In this document: positions 53,576 through 61,957 of the stretch, in pieces
Numbering within the stretch: the stretch's first letter is position 1
How the letters are laid out: each line of letters starts with the position of its first letter
Origin: Comamonas sp. JUb58
Lineage (GTDB): Bacteria; Pseudomonadota; Gammaproteobacteria; Burkholderiales; Burkholderiaceae_C
NCBI RefSeq assembly: GCF_004364775.1
Contig: NZ_SOAL01000009.1
Location: 124,001-188,000, forward strand
Length of the DNA stretch: 64,000 nucleotides
Reading direction: 5' to 3'
Position numbers and translations under genes: made by a program
The notes under the pieces: generated by a model
The model's input: only the letters and a program-made list of their open reading frames with translations
Databases searched by the model: none
What the model was told of the DNA's origin: nothing

Positions 53576-54385
53576 CTAGTGAACCGTGGCCCGCTGGGTC
53601 GCCAAAAAGTCGAGCAGCAGGCCTTCGAAGGCATCGGGGCTCTCCAGCTGGGGCCAGTGGCCAATGCCTTCCAGGCTCTCGTGCCGGGCCTGGGGCAGCA
53701 GGTCGGTCAGCGCCTGCATGCGCTGGGGCGGCATGCAGACGTCCTGGCCGCCGCTCACCAGCAGGCAGCGCTGGCTCAGGTGGGGCAGGCGCTCGGCCAA
53801 GGTGCTGGGGCCGGCCAGCATCTCCAGCATGCGGCCATAGGCCAGCGGCTGGATCTGGGTGATCGCGTGGCGCGCCAGTTGCAGGCCTTCGGGCAAGGCC
53901 TGCTGGCCCGATTGCAGCTGCACCAGCAGCTCGGCAAAGCGCTGCATCTGCACCGGTTCGGTGCTGGCCTGCTGCTGGCACTGGGCCAGCAGTTGCTGGC
54001 GCGTCTGCACCCAGTGCTGCTGGCTGTCCGCCTCCAGCGCCGGGCCGCCGGCCACCAGGGTCAGGCTGCGCACGCGGGTGGGGTGGCGCAGGGCCAGCTC
54101 GGCGGCCACCATGGCCCCCATGCCATGGCCCACGATATGGGCGCGGCCAATCTTCAGTGCTTCCAGCAGGCCATCTGCGGTGGCAGCCAGCGCCTTCAGG
54201 CTGTAGCCGCCATAGGGCGGCGGGTTGGCATGGTAGCCGGGCATGTCCCAGGCGATGGCGCGGTAGCCCTGGCTGGCCAGCAACTCCACCTGTGGGGCAA
54301 AGCCCAGGTGGTCGGTGTCGGCATCGTGCAGCATCAGCACCGTGGGGCCACTGCCCAGCATGGCAAAGTTGGGAATCAAGGACAT
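53576..54385 (-). CDS. Alpha/beta-hydrolase-fold protein with Gly in the nucleophile position
   Basis: A 269-residue alpha/beta-hydrolase fold. LMLHDADTDHLGF near the N-terminus occupies the oxyanion-hole position, and HWPQLESPDAFEGLL near the C-terminus keeps the catalytic-His region. The nucleophile elbow reads VGHGMGAM instead of GHSMGG: residue 88 is Gly (codon GGC at 54122-54124 on the minus strand). Without Ser, Cys or Asp there the classical mechanism is not possible. Either the protein is a non-hydrolytic member or the copy is inactive. The divergent neighbour is a flavin reductase. Confidence 0.85.
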   Translation of the reverse strand: MSLIPNFAMLGSGPTVLMLHDADTDHLGFAPQVELLASQGYRAIAWDMPGYHANPPPYGGYSLKALAATADGLLEALKIGRAHIVGHGMGAMVAAELALRHPTRVRSLTLVAGGPALEADSQQHWVQTRQQLLAQCQQQASTEPVQMQRFAELLVQLQSGQQALPEGLQLARHAITQIQPLAYGRMLEMLAGPSTLAERLPHLSQRCLLVSGGQDVCMPPQRMQALTDLLPQARHESLEGIGHWPQLESPDAFEGLLLDFLATQRATVH

Positions 54386-54495
54386 AGGTTTGCTTCTCGC
54401 CGTGTGTTTCCCCCGCAGATGCGGCCCGCCTGCCTTGTTTTCAAGCACCTACGCGCGTTGGGGCCTCGCCCCCTGGCCGATAATGACCCCTATCC

Positions 54496-55068
54496 ATGCT
54501 TTTGACGGCATGGCATCCGCCCCTGCCGTCTGCCTGCCCCGTGAACCGCTCCCTCCCCCCCGAACACCTGCAATCGCCTGTTTCTGCCTCGTTTTCCGAA
54601 CGCGAGTTTCGCAATGCGCTGGGCCAGTTCGCCACCGGGGTGGCCGTAGTGACGGCGCTGGCGCCCGATGGCAACAAGGTCGGGCTGACGATCAGCTCCT
54701 TCAATTCCGCCTCGCTCACGCCGCCGCTGGTGCTGTGGAGCCTGATGAAGACCGCTACCTCGATGCCGGTGTTCGAGAGCGTCAGCCACTACGCGATCAA
54801 TGTGATGGGTGCGCACCAGAAGGAGCTGGCCTTGCAGTTCAGCCGCAAGGGCATCGACCGCTGGGCGGGCGTGGAGTTTGAGATGGGCGTGACCGGCGTG
54901 CCGCTGCTCGCCGGCGCCATTGCCAGTTTCGAATGCCGCAACGGCCCGCACCATGATGCGGGCGACCATGTCATCCTCGTCGGCGAGGTGGCGCACTGCC
55001 AGCATGTGGTGGGCGTGCCGCCGCTGCTCTACCACGGTGGCAATTTCTACACCGAGCAGCTGATCTAA
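54496..55068 (+). CDS. Flavin reductase family protein (FMN-binding split barrel)
   Basis: A 190-residue protein of the flavin reductase/DIM6-NTAB family. FRNALGQFATGVAVVTALAP (about residues 38-57), the FMN contacts TISSFNSASLTPPLVLWSL and CRNGPHHDAGDHVILVGEV are characteristic. Such proteins supply reduced flavin to monooxygenases. A GTG at 54541 is an alternative start that would remove a proline-rich leader. No monooxygenase gene is nearby. Confidence 0.88.
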   Translation: MLLTAWHPPLPSACPVNRSLPPEHLQSPVSASFSEREFRNALGQFATGVAVVTALAPDGNKVGLTISSFNSASLTPPLVLWSLMKTATSMPVFESVSHYAINVMGAHQKELALQFSRKGIDRWAGVEFEMGVTGVPLLAGAIASFECRNGPHHDAGDHVILVGEVAHCQHVVGVPPLLYHGGNFYTEQLI

Positions 55069-55089
55069 GCCGCCTGCGCTGCAGACAAC

Positions 55090-55115
55090 AAAAAACGACC
55101 CGAGGGTCGTTTTTT
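55090..55115. terminator. Bidirectional terminator between flavin reductase and fpr
   Basis: AAAAAACGACCC and GGGTCGTTTTTT form a perfect stem with A- and T-tracts on both sides. Confidence 0.93.
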
Positions 55116-55133
55116 CATGGGGCGGGGCGCTGC

Positions 55134-55907
55134 TTACTTCTCGACGAAGGCGCGTTCCACCACAAAGTCGCCAGGCGTCGAGGTATTGCCTTCCTTGAAG
55201 CCCTTGGCTTCCAGCAGTTCCTTCAGCTCGGCCAGCATCGCGGGGCTGCCGCAGAGCATGACGCGGTCGGTGTCCGGGTTCAGTTCGGGCAGGCCGATGT
55301 TCTGTGGGAAAGTGCCGGCGGTGATCTGGTTGGAGATACGGCCCTGGTTGCGGAAAGGCTCGCGCGTCACCGTGGGGTAGTACACCAGCTTGTCCTTGAC
55401 GACTTCGCCGAGGAACTCGTGGTTGGGCAGCTCTTCTTCCAGCAGTTGCTGGTAGGCCAGCTCTTCGACCTGGCGCACGCCGTGCACCACGACAACCTTT
55501 TCAAAGTGGTCATAGGTCTCGGGGTCGCGTGCCACCGACAGCCAGGGCGCCAGGCCCGTGCCGGTCCCGATCAGGTACAGGTTCTTGCCAGGCAGCAGGT
55601 AGTCGACCAGCAAGGTGCCCGTGGGCTTCTTGCCGACGATGATGGTGTCACCCACCTGGATGTGCTGGAGCTTGCTGGTGAGCGGGCCGTCATCGACCTT
55701 GATCGACAGGAACTCCAGATGCTCCTCGTAGTTGGGGCTGGCGATGGAATAGGCGCGCAGCAGGTTCTTGCCGTCAACCTTCAGGCCAATCATGGTGAAG
55801 TGGCCGCTGGAGAAACGCAGGGCGGGATCACGGGTGGTCGTGAAAGAGAACAAACGATCGGTCCAGTGGTGAACAGACAGGACACGTTCTTCGAGAAAGG
55901 CGCTCAT
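55134..55907 (-). CDS. fpr: Ferredoxin/flavodoxin--NADP+ reductase
   Basis: A 257-residue FAD enzyme of the bacterial Fpr subclass. The FAD motif is LLRAYSIASPNYEEHLEF (Arg-x-Tyr-Ser), the NADP-binding loop is GTGTGLAPWLSVARD, and CGSPAML lies near the C-terminus, which ends VERAFVEK as in Fpr of Azotobacter and Pseudomonas. It supplies or draws electrons from ferredoxin and supports oxidative-stress responses. The AT-rich 150-base gap behind it holds the promoters for this region. Confidence 0.94.
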   Translation of the reverse strand: MSAFLEERVLSVHHWTDRLFSFTTTRDPALRFSSGHFTMIGLKVDGKNLLRAYSIASPNYEEHLEFLSIKVDDGPLTSKLQHIQVGDTIIVGKKPTGTLLVDYLLPGKNLYLIGTGTGLAPWLSVARDPETYDHFEKVVVVHGVRQVEELAYQQLLEEELPNHEFLGEVVKDKLVYYPTVTREPFRNQGRISNQITAGTFPQNIGLPELNPDTDRVMLCGSPAMLAELKELLEAKGFKEGNTSTPGDFVVERAFVEK

Positions 55908-56064
55908 AGCAGTGCAGTACTCAGTTAGTCTTGTGTATATCTATAAACGCTATTGTTCACTATTCATACAACTTAAACGTCATATGGACATATCGGCGCG
56001 TTGTGAGCGGGGTTTTTCAGCGTTCTTGGGCCTATTTTCGACCTAACGCAATAAGACTGACGAC

Positions 56065-56889
56065 CTAGAAGTTATCCAGGATGTTGGAGATCGAGGTGGC
56101 TGCCAGCAGCACATGGGGCAGCAGTTCGGCCTCGGCCTTGGCCGTGCCCCAGCGCGTGGAAGGGGCGGAGATGGTGATCGCGCCAATGGGCACACCGCCC
56201 CGGCCGGTGATGGCGGCGGCGACCGAGATATCGCCCACCACGGTCTGGTTTTGCACAATCGCATAGCCGTCGCGCTCGGCGTCTTCGATGCGGCGCAGCA
56301 GCTCCTCGGGGTCGGTCATGGTCTGGGCGGTGATCTTGACCAGCGGGGTCGATGCGATCAGGCGCAGGCGCTCGTCCATCGGCAGTTTGGCCATCATGGC
56401 GCGGCCCGAGGCGGTGTAGGCCGCAGGCAGGCGCGAGCCCACGGCAAAGTCCGAGTTGTAGATGTAGCGGCCCGGCACCTTGGCGATGAAGACCACCTCG
56501 TTGCCATCCATCTCCTGCAGGTTCGAGGTCTCGCCCAGGGTGTGGGTCATCTCGATCAGGTAGGGGTAGGCACGCTCGACGATGCGTTGCGAACGCAGGT
56601 AGTTGTAGGACAGGCGCAGCACCTCGGGCGCGAGTGTGTACTGGTTGGAGCCGGGCAGACGCCGGATGTAGCGCAGCTTCTCCAGGGTGAAGATGATGCG
56701 CTGGGTGGCGCTGCGGTCGAGCTGGGCGGCCCGGGCGATCTCGGCCAGCGACATCTCGCGGTGGGTGTCGCGAAAGGCCTCCAGCACCTGAAAGGCCTTG
56801 GCCAGGGAGCCCACAAACAACGAGGATTCGCGGGCGGAGGGTTCAACGCTTGCTACGGGCTCGGCAATGCTGTGTGTGGTTTTAGGCAT
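56065..56889 (-). CDS. IclR-family transcriptional regulator of the hydroxyacid operon
   Basis: A 274-residue IclR protein. The winged helix is at about residues 27-85 (LAEIARAAQLDRSATQRIIFTLEKL) and the effector domain contains GRYIYNSDFAVGSRLPAAYTASGRAMMA and DEERDGYAIVQNQTVVGDISVAAAI-like stretches. It is the last gene of a minus-strand series starting beyond the window end, 29 bases after the FMN oxidase, and probably senses that pathway's substrate. Confidence 0.93.
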   Translation of the reverse strand: MPKTTHSIAEPVASVEPSARESSLFVGSLAKAFQVLEAFRDTHREMSLAEIARAAQLDRSATQRIIFTLEKLRYIRRLPGSNQYTLAPEVLRLSYNYLRSQRIVERAYPYLIEMTHTLGETSNLQEMDGNEVVFIAKVPGRYIYNSDFAVGSRLPAAYTASGRAMMAKLPMDERLRLIASTPLVKITAQTMTDPEELLRRIEDAERDGYAIVQNQTVVGDISVAAAITGRGGVPIGAITISAPSTRWGTAKAEAELLPHVLLAATSISNILDNF

Positions 56890-56918
56890 CGTAAAAAGCG
56901 GCTGTCTCGGGTCACTGT

Positions 56919-58055
56919 CTAATGTTTTTGCAGGAAGCTCGCGTTCAGGCCCGTGGCCTGCGGCGCGCCCAGCAATCGCAGGGTTGTCTCCAGCTCGGTG
57001 CGCAGTATCTCCAGAACCTCGGCCACGCCCTGCGGCCCGCGCGAGGCCAGCCCGTACAGAGGCGCGCGCCCCAGCAAGACGGCATCGGCCCCCAGCGCCC
57101 GGGCTTTGGCGATGTCACTGCCTCGGCGCACCCCGCCATCGACAAAGATATGCATCTTGCCATGAACGGCGTCGGCAATCTGCGGCAATTGCGCCATCGG
57201 TGCGGGTGCGCACTCCAGCTGGCGCCCGCCGTGGTTGCTGACCACAATGCCGTCCGCGCCGGCTTGTAGCGCAAGCCGGGCATCGTCGGCGCTGAGCAGG
57301 CCCTTGACGATGACGGGCCCCTGCCAGTGGCGGCGCACCCAGGCCAGGTCTTCCCAGCGCAGGGCCATGTCCATTTCGCGGCTCATCGCGGCGGCCTGCT
57401 TCTGGATATTGCTCTCCACCCCGGCGCTGCGCGCCAGGTTGACCAGCTGCGGCGAGCCGCCCTGGCGCAGCATGCGCAGGCACCAGCGCGGGTGGCTGAG
57501 CAGGTCGGCCAGCAGCCGGGGCGTCCAGGGCACGGGCATGCGAAAGCCGTTGCGCACATCGTGGTCGCGCTTGCCATGCACCATGGTGTCCACCGTCAGC
57601 ATCAGCGCGCTGAAGCCCGCCGCCTGCGCGCGCGCCATCATGCTCTGCGCAATGCGGCGGTCCTTTTGCACATAGAGCTGCAGCCACAGATCGCCGGGGC
57701 TGGCGGCGCGCACATCTTCCAGGAGCGAGGTGGAGGCGGTCGACATCACAAAGGGCAGGCCGGCGGCATGCGCCGCGCGCGCCAGCACCTGCTCGGCCTG
57801 GGGCCAGTACAGGCCGTTCAGCCCGGTGGGCCCGACAAAGGCCGGCATGGCCTGCTTGCGGCCAAACAGGGTGATGCTGGTATCCACCTGGCTGACATCG
57901 ACCATGGTGCGCGGCAAGAAGGTGACATCGCCCCAGGAAGCGAGGTTGCGTGCCATGCTGCGGCCGTCTTCCGCGCCGCCTTCGAGGTAGTCAAAAGCGA
58001 AGCGGGACAGGCGCCGGCGGGCCAGCGCACGGTAGTCTTTGATGGCGGGCAGCAT
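56919..58055 (-). CDS. FMN-dependent alpha-hydroxy-acid oxidase/dehydrogenase (LldD/mandelate dehydrogenase family)
   Basis: A 378-residue TIM-barrel flavoenzyme oxidising L-2-hydroxy acids to 2-keto acids. FDYLEGGAEDG near the N-terminus, PTGLNGLYWP, the substrate-binding region WLQLYVQKDR, and the active-site SNHGGRQLECAPAP with catalytic His and Arg are all present, as is FVDGGVRRGSDIAKARALGADAVLLGR for FMN phosphate binding. It lies 13 bases downstream of the aldolase gene. The substrate (lactate, glycolate, mandelate or another) cannot be fixed. Confidence 0.93.
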   Translation of the reverse strand: MLPAIKDYRALARRRLSRFAFDYLEGGAEDGRSMARNLASWGDVTFLPRTMVDVSQVDTSITLFGRKQAMPAFVGPTGLNGLYWPQAEQVLARAAHAAGLPFVMSTASTSLLEDVRAASPGDLWLQLYVQKDRRIAQSMMARAQAAGFSALMLTVDTMVHGKRDHDVRNGFRMPVPWTPRLLADLLSHPRWCLRMLRQGGSPQLVNLARSAGVESNIQKQAAAMSREMDMALRWEDLAWVRRHWQGPVIVKGLLSADDARLALQAGADGIVVSNHGGRQLECAPAPMAQLPQIADAVHGKMHIFVDGGVRRGSDIAKARALGADAVLLGRAPLYGLASRGPQGVAEVLEILRTELETTLRLLGAPQATGLNASFLQKH

Positions 58056-58068
58056 GGCGGGTGCTCGC

Positions 58069-58983
58069 TCAGGCCAGCTGGCGCTCGGCCTGCAGCTGGG
58101 CCGTCAGCACCTGGCGCAGGCGGGCAGACAGCTCGGGGTTGCAATCGACCAGCGGGGCCAGCAGGTGCGGGGCCTGCACGCCCACCAGGTCCCAGACCGA
58201 CTTCATCGGGCCGGGGTTGGTCTCGGCAAAGGCCAGGTCCAAGAGGCCGATCAGCTCCTGGTGCAGGGCCAGTGCTTCTTGGGTCTTGCCGCTGCTCAGC
58301 AGCTCGTACATGCGTGTCCATGTCTTGGGCAGCAGGTTGGCGGTCACGATGATGCCGCCCTGGGCGCCGCAGAGCATCTGCGCGGGGAAGATGGTGTCCT
58401 CGCCGCTCAGCACCGCAAAGCTGGCATCCACGCCCTTGACCACCTTGAGGAAGTGGTACATGTCGGTGTTGCAGGCCTTCATGCCGATGATGTTCTCGTG
58501 GCGCGAGAGCTCATGCAGCACTTCGGGCGCGATCGAGATGCGGGTGCGGTAGGGGATCTCATAGATCACCACCGGCAGCGGCGAGGAATCCGCATAGCGC
58601 AGGAAGTAGTCGCGGATGCCTTGCTGCGACGGCGTGGTGTAGTAGGGCGTCAGCACCATCAGCGCATCTGCGCCGGCATCGGCCAGCGCCTGGCCGGAGG
58701 CAATGGCGTCGTGGTAGCCGGGGTCGAGCACACCAGCCAGCACCGGCAGGTCGGCGGACTGGTGCTCGCGCACGGCAGCCACCATGCGGGCCCGCTCGGT
58801 GCGCGACAGCGCGCCGTATTCGCCGGTGCCGCCCAGCGGCACCGTGCCGCTGATGCCGCTGCCCTGCAGGTGGTCCAGCAGCGCGCGCACGGCCTGGGTG
58901 TCGATCTGGCCGTCGGCGGTCACCGGCGTGGCCAGTGCAGGGAAGATGCCGCGGAGTTGCTCAGAGGTGATACGTGTAGTCAT
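58069..58983 (-). CDS. DapA/NAL-family aldolase (dihydrodipicolinate synthase-like)
   Basis: A 304-residue class I aldolase fold. The GTTG-like pyruvate-binding loop is GGTGEYGALSRTERARM (about residues 52-68). The catalytic Tyr is in VIYEIPYRT and the Schiff-base Lys in IIGMKACNTD (about residue 164). GGTGE in place of GTTGE and the catabolic neighbourhood indicate a 2-keto-acid aldolase or dehydratase rather than lysine synthesis. It starts 6 bases after the permease. Confidence 0.9.
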   Translation of the reverse strand: MTTRITSEQLRGIFPALATPVTADGQIDTQAVRALLDHLQGSGISGTVPLGGTGEYGALSRTERARMVAAVREHQSADLPVLAGVLDPGYHDAIASGQALADAGADALMVLTPYYTTPSQQGIRDYFLRYADSSPLPVVIYEIPYRTRISIAPEVLHELSRHENIIGMKACNTDMYHFLKVVKGVDASFAVLSGEDTIFPAQMLCGAQGGIIVTANLLPKTWTRMYELLSSGKTQEALALHQELIGLLDLAFAETNPGPMKSVWDLVGVQAPHLLAPLVDCNPELSARLRQVLTAQLQAERQLA

Positions 58984-58989
58984 GGTTCA

Positions 58990-60753
58990 TCAATTCAAAG
59001 AAGCGGCGGAGCGGCGACGCAGCCAGTCCGCACAGGTGATCAAAATGCCGATGAAGGCGAACAGGCAGGTCGAGACGGCGGCGATCACCGGCGAGATCTG
59101 CAGGGTCACTTCATCCCAGAACTGCTTGGGCAGGGTGGAGCTCAGGCCACCGGAGGCAAACAGCGAGATGGTCAGCTCGTCAAACGAGGTGGCAAAGGCA
59201 AACAGGAAGGACGAGGTCAGACCGGCGGCAATGATCGGGAAGGTCACATAGCGCAAGGTCTGCCAGGGGCGGGCGCCCAGGCTCTGGGCGGCCATGTCCA
59301 GGCGCGTGTCGTAGTTGCGCAGCACGGCCATCATGGTCATCACCACATAGGGGATGGCGATGACGGTATGCCCCAGCACCAGACCCAGCGAGGTGCCCAC
59401 CAGGCCCACCTTGGAGAAGAAATAGAACATGCCGACGGCGATGATCATGCGGGGGATGATCAGCGGCGACAGCACAAAGGCCAGCAGCAAGGCCTTGCCG
59501 CGCATCTGGCTGCGCACCAGCAGGAAGGCCACTGGCGTGCCCACCGCCATGGCCGCCAGCGCGGCAAAGAAGCCCACGACAAAGCTGCGCACCGTGGCGT
59601 TGATCCACAGCGGCGAGGCCAGCATGTCCTGGTAGTGCTGCAGGGTGAAGCCCTGGGGCGGCCAGTTCAGGCCCGACTTGTCGGCGAACGAGATCGGGAT
59701 CATCAGCAGCGCAGGCACGCTGAGGAACACCAGCAGGGCCACAACGCTGGCGCGCAGCACGAAGGAATCCCCCTGCTGCAGATCGCGTTTGCGCGAGCGC
59801 GGCACCAGCGCAATCAGGCGGTCGCTGATGCTGCCCAGCAGGCCCAGCACGGTCTCGGACAGCTGGCGCATGAAGCCGCTGCTGTGGTTACTCTTGTCGG
59901 ACTGCGCACCGGTCATCGTCGACAGGCCCAGCACCTTGTCATAGATCGCAAACACGATCAGCACCACGATCAGCAGCAGCACCGAGATGGCGCCGGCAAA
60001 GCCCCAGTTCATCACCTGCATCACCTGCTCGATGATGAGCTGGGTGATCATGGTTTCTTTGCGGCCACCCAGCAACTGGGGCACGATGAAGAAGCCCACG
60101 GCGGTGACGAAGACCATGATGGCGCCCGCTGCCACGCCGGGCATGGACAGCGGAAAGTAGACACGCCAGAAGGCCGTGCCCGGGCGTGCGCCCAAGGTGA
60201 GCGCGGCGCGCGGCAGGTTGCGGTCGATGTTCTCCATTACCGAGAGCATGGTCAGCACGGCCAGCGGCATCAGCGCATGGACCATGCCCACCAGCACGGC
60301 GCCAAAGCTGTAGAGCATGTTCGAGGGGGCATCCTGCAGGCCCAGCGCCAGCAGCAGCTGGTTGGCCAGGCCGTTGCGGCCCAGCACCACGATCCAGGCA
60401 AAGGCGCGCACCAGAAAGCTGGTCCAGAAGGACAGCAGAATCCAGAACACCCAGCGGCTCTTCTTGTCCTTTTGCAGGGACGAGACCAGGTAGGCAATCG
60501 GGTAGCCGCCAACGATGGACAGCAAGGCCGTGACCAGCGAGATCTTCAAGGTGATCCACATCGTGTCCAGGTAGACCGAGGAGCTGAATAGCTGGCTGTA
60601 GTTGTTCCACTTGAAGCCGCCATCGCTGTAGATGCTCAGCAGCAGCAACTGGCCGACCGGGTAGACCAGCAGCACCAGAAACAGCATGACCAGCGGTGCG
60701 GCCATCATGAGCGGCCTCAGCCAGGCCGCGCGGGGGGTGGCGGCGCTGTTCAT
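58990..60753 (-). CDS. Fused two-domain ABC permease (PotB-PotC type)
   Basis: A 587-residue protein joining two permease modules usually made as separate polypeptides. The first half (about residues 15-290) has EAA loop LTLGARPGTAFWRVYFPLSMPG. The second half (about 325-580) has EAA loop AQSLGARPWQTLRYVTFPIIAAG. A charged linker of about 35 residues (FMRQLSETVLGLLGSISDRL and neighbours) connects them. With the ATPase and binding protein upstream it forms a complete spermidine/putrescine-or-iron class importer for, presumably, an organic acid. Its start overlaps the ATPase stop. Confidence 0.93.
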   Translation of the reverse strand: MNSAATPRAAWLRPLMMAAPLVMLFLVLLVYPVGQLLLLSIYSDGGFKWNNYSQLFSSSVYLDTMWITLKISLVTALLSIVGGYPIAYLVSSLQKDKKSRWVFWILLSFWTSFLVRAFAWIVVLGRNGLANQLLLALGLQDAPSNMLYSFGAVLVGMVHALMPLAVLTMLSVMENIDRNLPRAALTLGARPGTAFWRVYFPLSMPGVAAGAIMVFVTAVGFFIVPQLLGGRKETMITQLIIEQVMQVMNWGFAGAISVLLLIVVLIVFAIYDKVLGLSTMTGAQSDKSNHSSGFMRQLSETVLGLLGSISDRLIALVPRSRKRDLQQGDSFVLRASVVALLVFLSVPALLMIPISFADKSGLNWPPQGFTLQHYQDMLASPLWINATVRSFVVGFFAALAAMAVGTPVAFLLVRSQMRGKALLLAFVLSPLIIPRMIIAVGMFYFFSKVGLVGTSLGLVLGHTVIAIPYVVMTMMAVLRNYDTRLDMAAQSLGARPWQTLRYVTFPIIAAGLTSSFLFAFATSFDELTISLFASGGLSSTLPKQFWDEVTLQISPVIAAVSTCLFAFIGILITCADWLRRRSAASLN

Positions 60754-61844
60754 GCGGGCTCCGGAACGGCGACCGCGTCGCTGCTGGACCAGCCAAACTC
60801 CAGGGTGCTGCCCAGCGCATGGTCATGCTTGGCGATGGAGGTCGGGAAGGACAGCACCACCGGCTCGCTGCTGAGGGCTGGCGCCTTCAGGTAGAGCTTG
60901 GTGAGGCTGCCGGTGATCATCGTGTCGAGCAGCTGGCCGCTGAAGCGTTCGCTGGCGCCTTGGGCCGCAGCGGCGGCCGCCATGTTTTGCGGGCGCACCA
61001 TCACGCAGACCTTGGCGCCGGTGGTCAGCGGCTGGTCGGCCGATGCCAGCAGCTCGGTGCTGGTGCCGTTCAAGGCCACGCGGGCCTGGCCGCCCTGGCT
61101 CGACACCACGGTGCCTTTGAACAGGTTGCTCTCACCCAGAAAATCAGCCACAAAGGGCGTGCGCGGGCGGAAGTACAGGTCCGCCGGCGAGCCCAGCTGC
61201 TCGATGCGGCCGCCGTTCATCAGGCAGATGCGGTCCGACATGGTCATCGCCTCTTCCTGGTCGTGGGTCACATAGACGATGGTGGTGCCGGCCTCACGGT
61301 GGATGCGCTTGATCTCCAGCTGCATGTGCTCGCGCAGCTTCTTGTCCAGGGCGCCCAGCGGCTCGTCCATCAGCACGATGGAGGGCTTGTAGACCAGGCA
61401 GCGCGCCAGCGCAATGCGCTGCTGCTGGCCGCCCGACAGCTCCTTCGGAAAGCGCTGCGCCACATGGGGCAGGTGCACCAGCTCCAGTGCTTCCAGCGCG
61501 CGCTTCATCGCGGTGGCGCGGTCCAGCTTGCGCATCTTCAGCGGAAAGGCGATGTTCTCGGCAATCGTCATGTGCGGGAACAGCGCATAGTTCTGGAACA
61601 CCATGCCGATGTCGCGCTCATAGGGCGCGCCATAGGTCACATCCTTGCCGTTGATCAGCAGCTGGCCGCCATCGGGCACGGACAGGCCGGCGATCATGCT
61701 CAGCAGGGTGGTCTTGCCCGAACCCGAGGGGCCCAGCAAGGTCAGGAACTCGCCCTCAGGCACTTCCAGGTTGGTGGGGTGCAGCGCGACAAAGGAGCCG
61801 TAGCGCTTGGTCAGACCCGCAATCGACAGTTTTATGTTCTTCAT
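60750..61844 (-). CDS. ABC transporter ATP-binding protein (PotA-like)
   Basis: A 364-residue ATPase. Walker A is GPSGSGKTT (about residues 40-48), the signature is LSGGQQQRIALAR, and Walker B is SIVLMDEPLGALD. The TOBE domain occupies about residues 280-355. I place the start at ATG 61844 because GGAG lies 8 bases upstream; upstream ATGs at 61859 and 61874 fall inside a 16-bp palindrome. It energises the fused permease. Confidence 0.94.
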   Translation of the reverse strand: MKNIKLSIAGLTKRYGSFVALHPTNLEVPEGEFLTLLGPSGSGKTTLLSMIAGLSVPDGGQLLINGKDVTYGAPYERDIGMVFQNYALFPHMTIAENIAFPLKMRKLDRATAMKRALEALELVHLPHVAQRFPKELSGGQQQRIALARCLVYKPSIVLMDEPLGALDKKLREHMQLEIKRIHREAGTTIVYVTHDQEEAMTMSDRICLMNGGRIEQLGSPADLYFRPRTPFVADFLGESNLFKGTVVSSQGGQARVALNGTSTELLASADQPLTTGAKVCVMVRPQNMAAAAAAQGASERFSGQLLDTMITGSLTKLYLKAPALSSEPVVLSFPTSIAKHDHALGSTLEFGWSSSDAVAVPEPA

Positions 61845-61858
61845 TTCAATGGACTCCA

Positions 61859-61874
61859 TTGCACCGCGGTGCAA
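61859..61874. promoter_or_regulatory. 16-bp perfect palindrome ahead of the ATPase gene
   Basis: TTGCACCGCGGTGCAA is a perfect palindrome 15 bases before the ATPase start. It could be an operator for the operon's IclR protein giving an internal promoter, or a hairpin lowering translation of the ATPase. Confidence 0.5.
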
Positions 61875-61896
61875 CGAATGAACCTGGAGGTGCCTG

Positions 61897-61930
61897 TGCG
61901 GAGCTCGGCAGGCTGTGCCGCAGCTCCGCA
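61897..61930 (-). other. Intercistronic hairpin between binding protein and ATPase
   Basis: TGCGGAGCT-CGGCA and TGCCG-C-AGCTCCGCA form a 14-bp stem with one bulge and a GGCTG loop in the 113-base gap. There is no U-tract. Such hairpins protect the upstream mRNA from 3' decay, giving more binding protein than membrane components. Confidence 0.6.
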
Positions 61931-61957
61931 GGGTTCGTCATCAGTGGCGGGCCGTGC

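Noticed and set aside
58039-60591. A plus-strand open frame of about 850 codons opposite the aldolase and permease genes
   Set aside because: The composition (runs of Gly, His, Gln) is that of a reverse-frame shadow, and the opposite strand carries recognisable genes.
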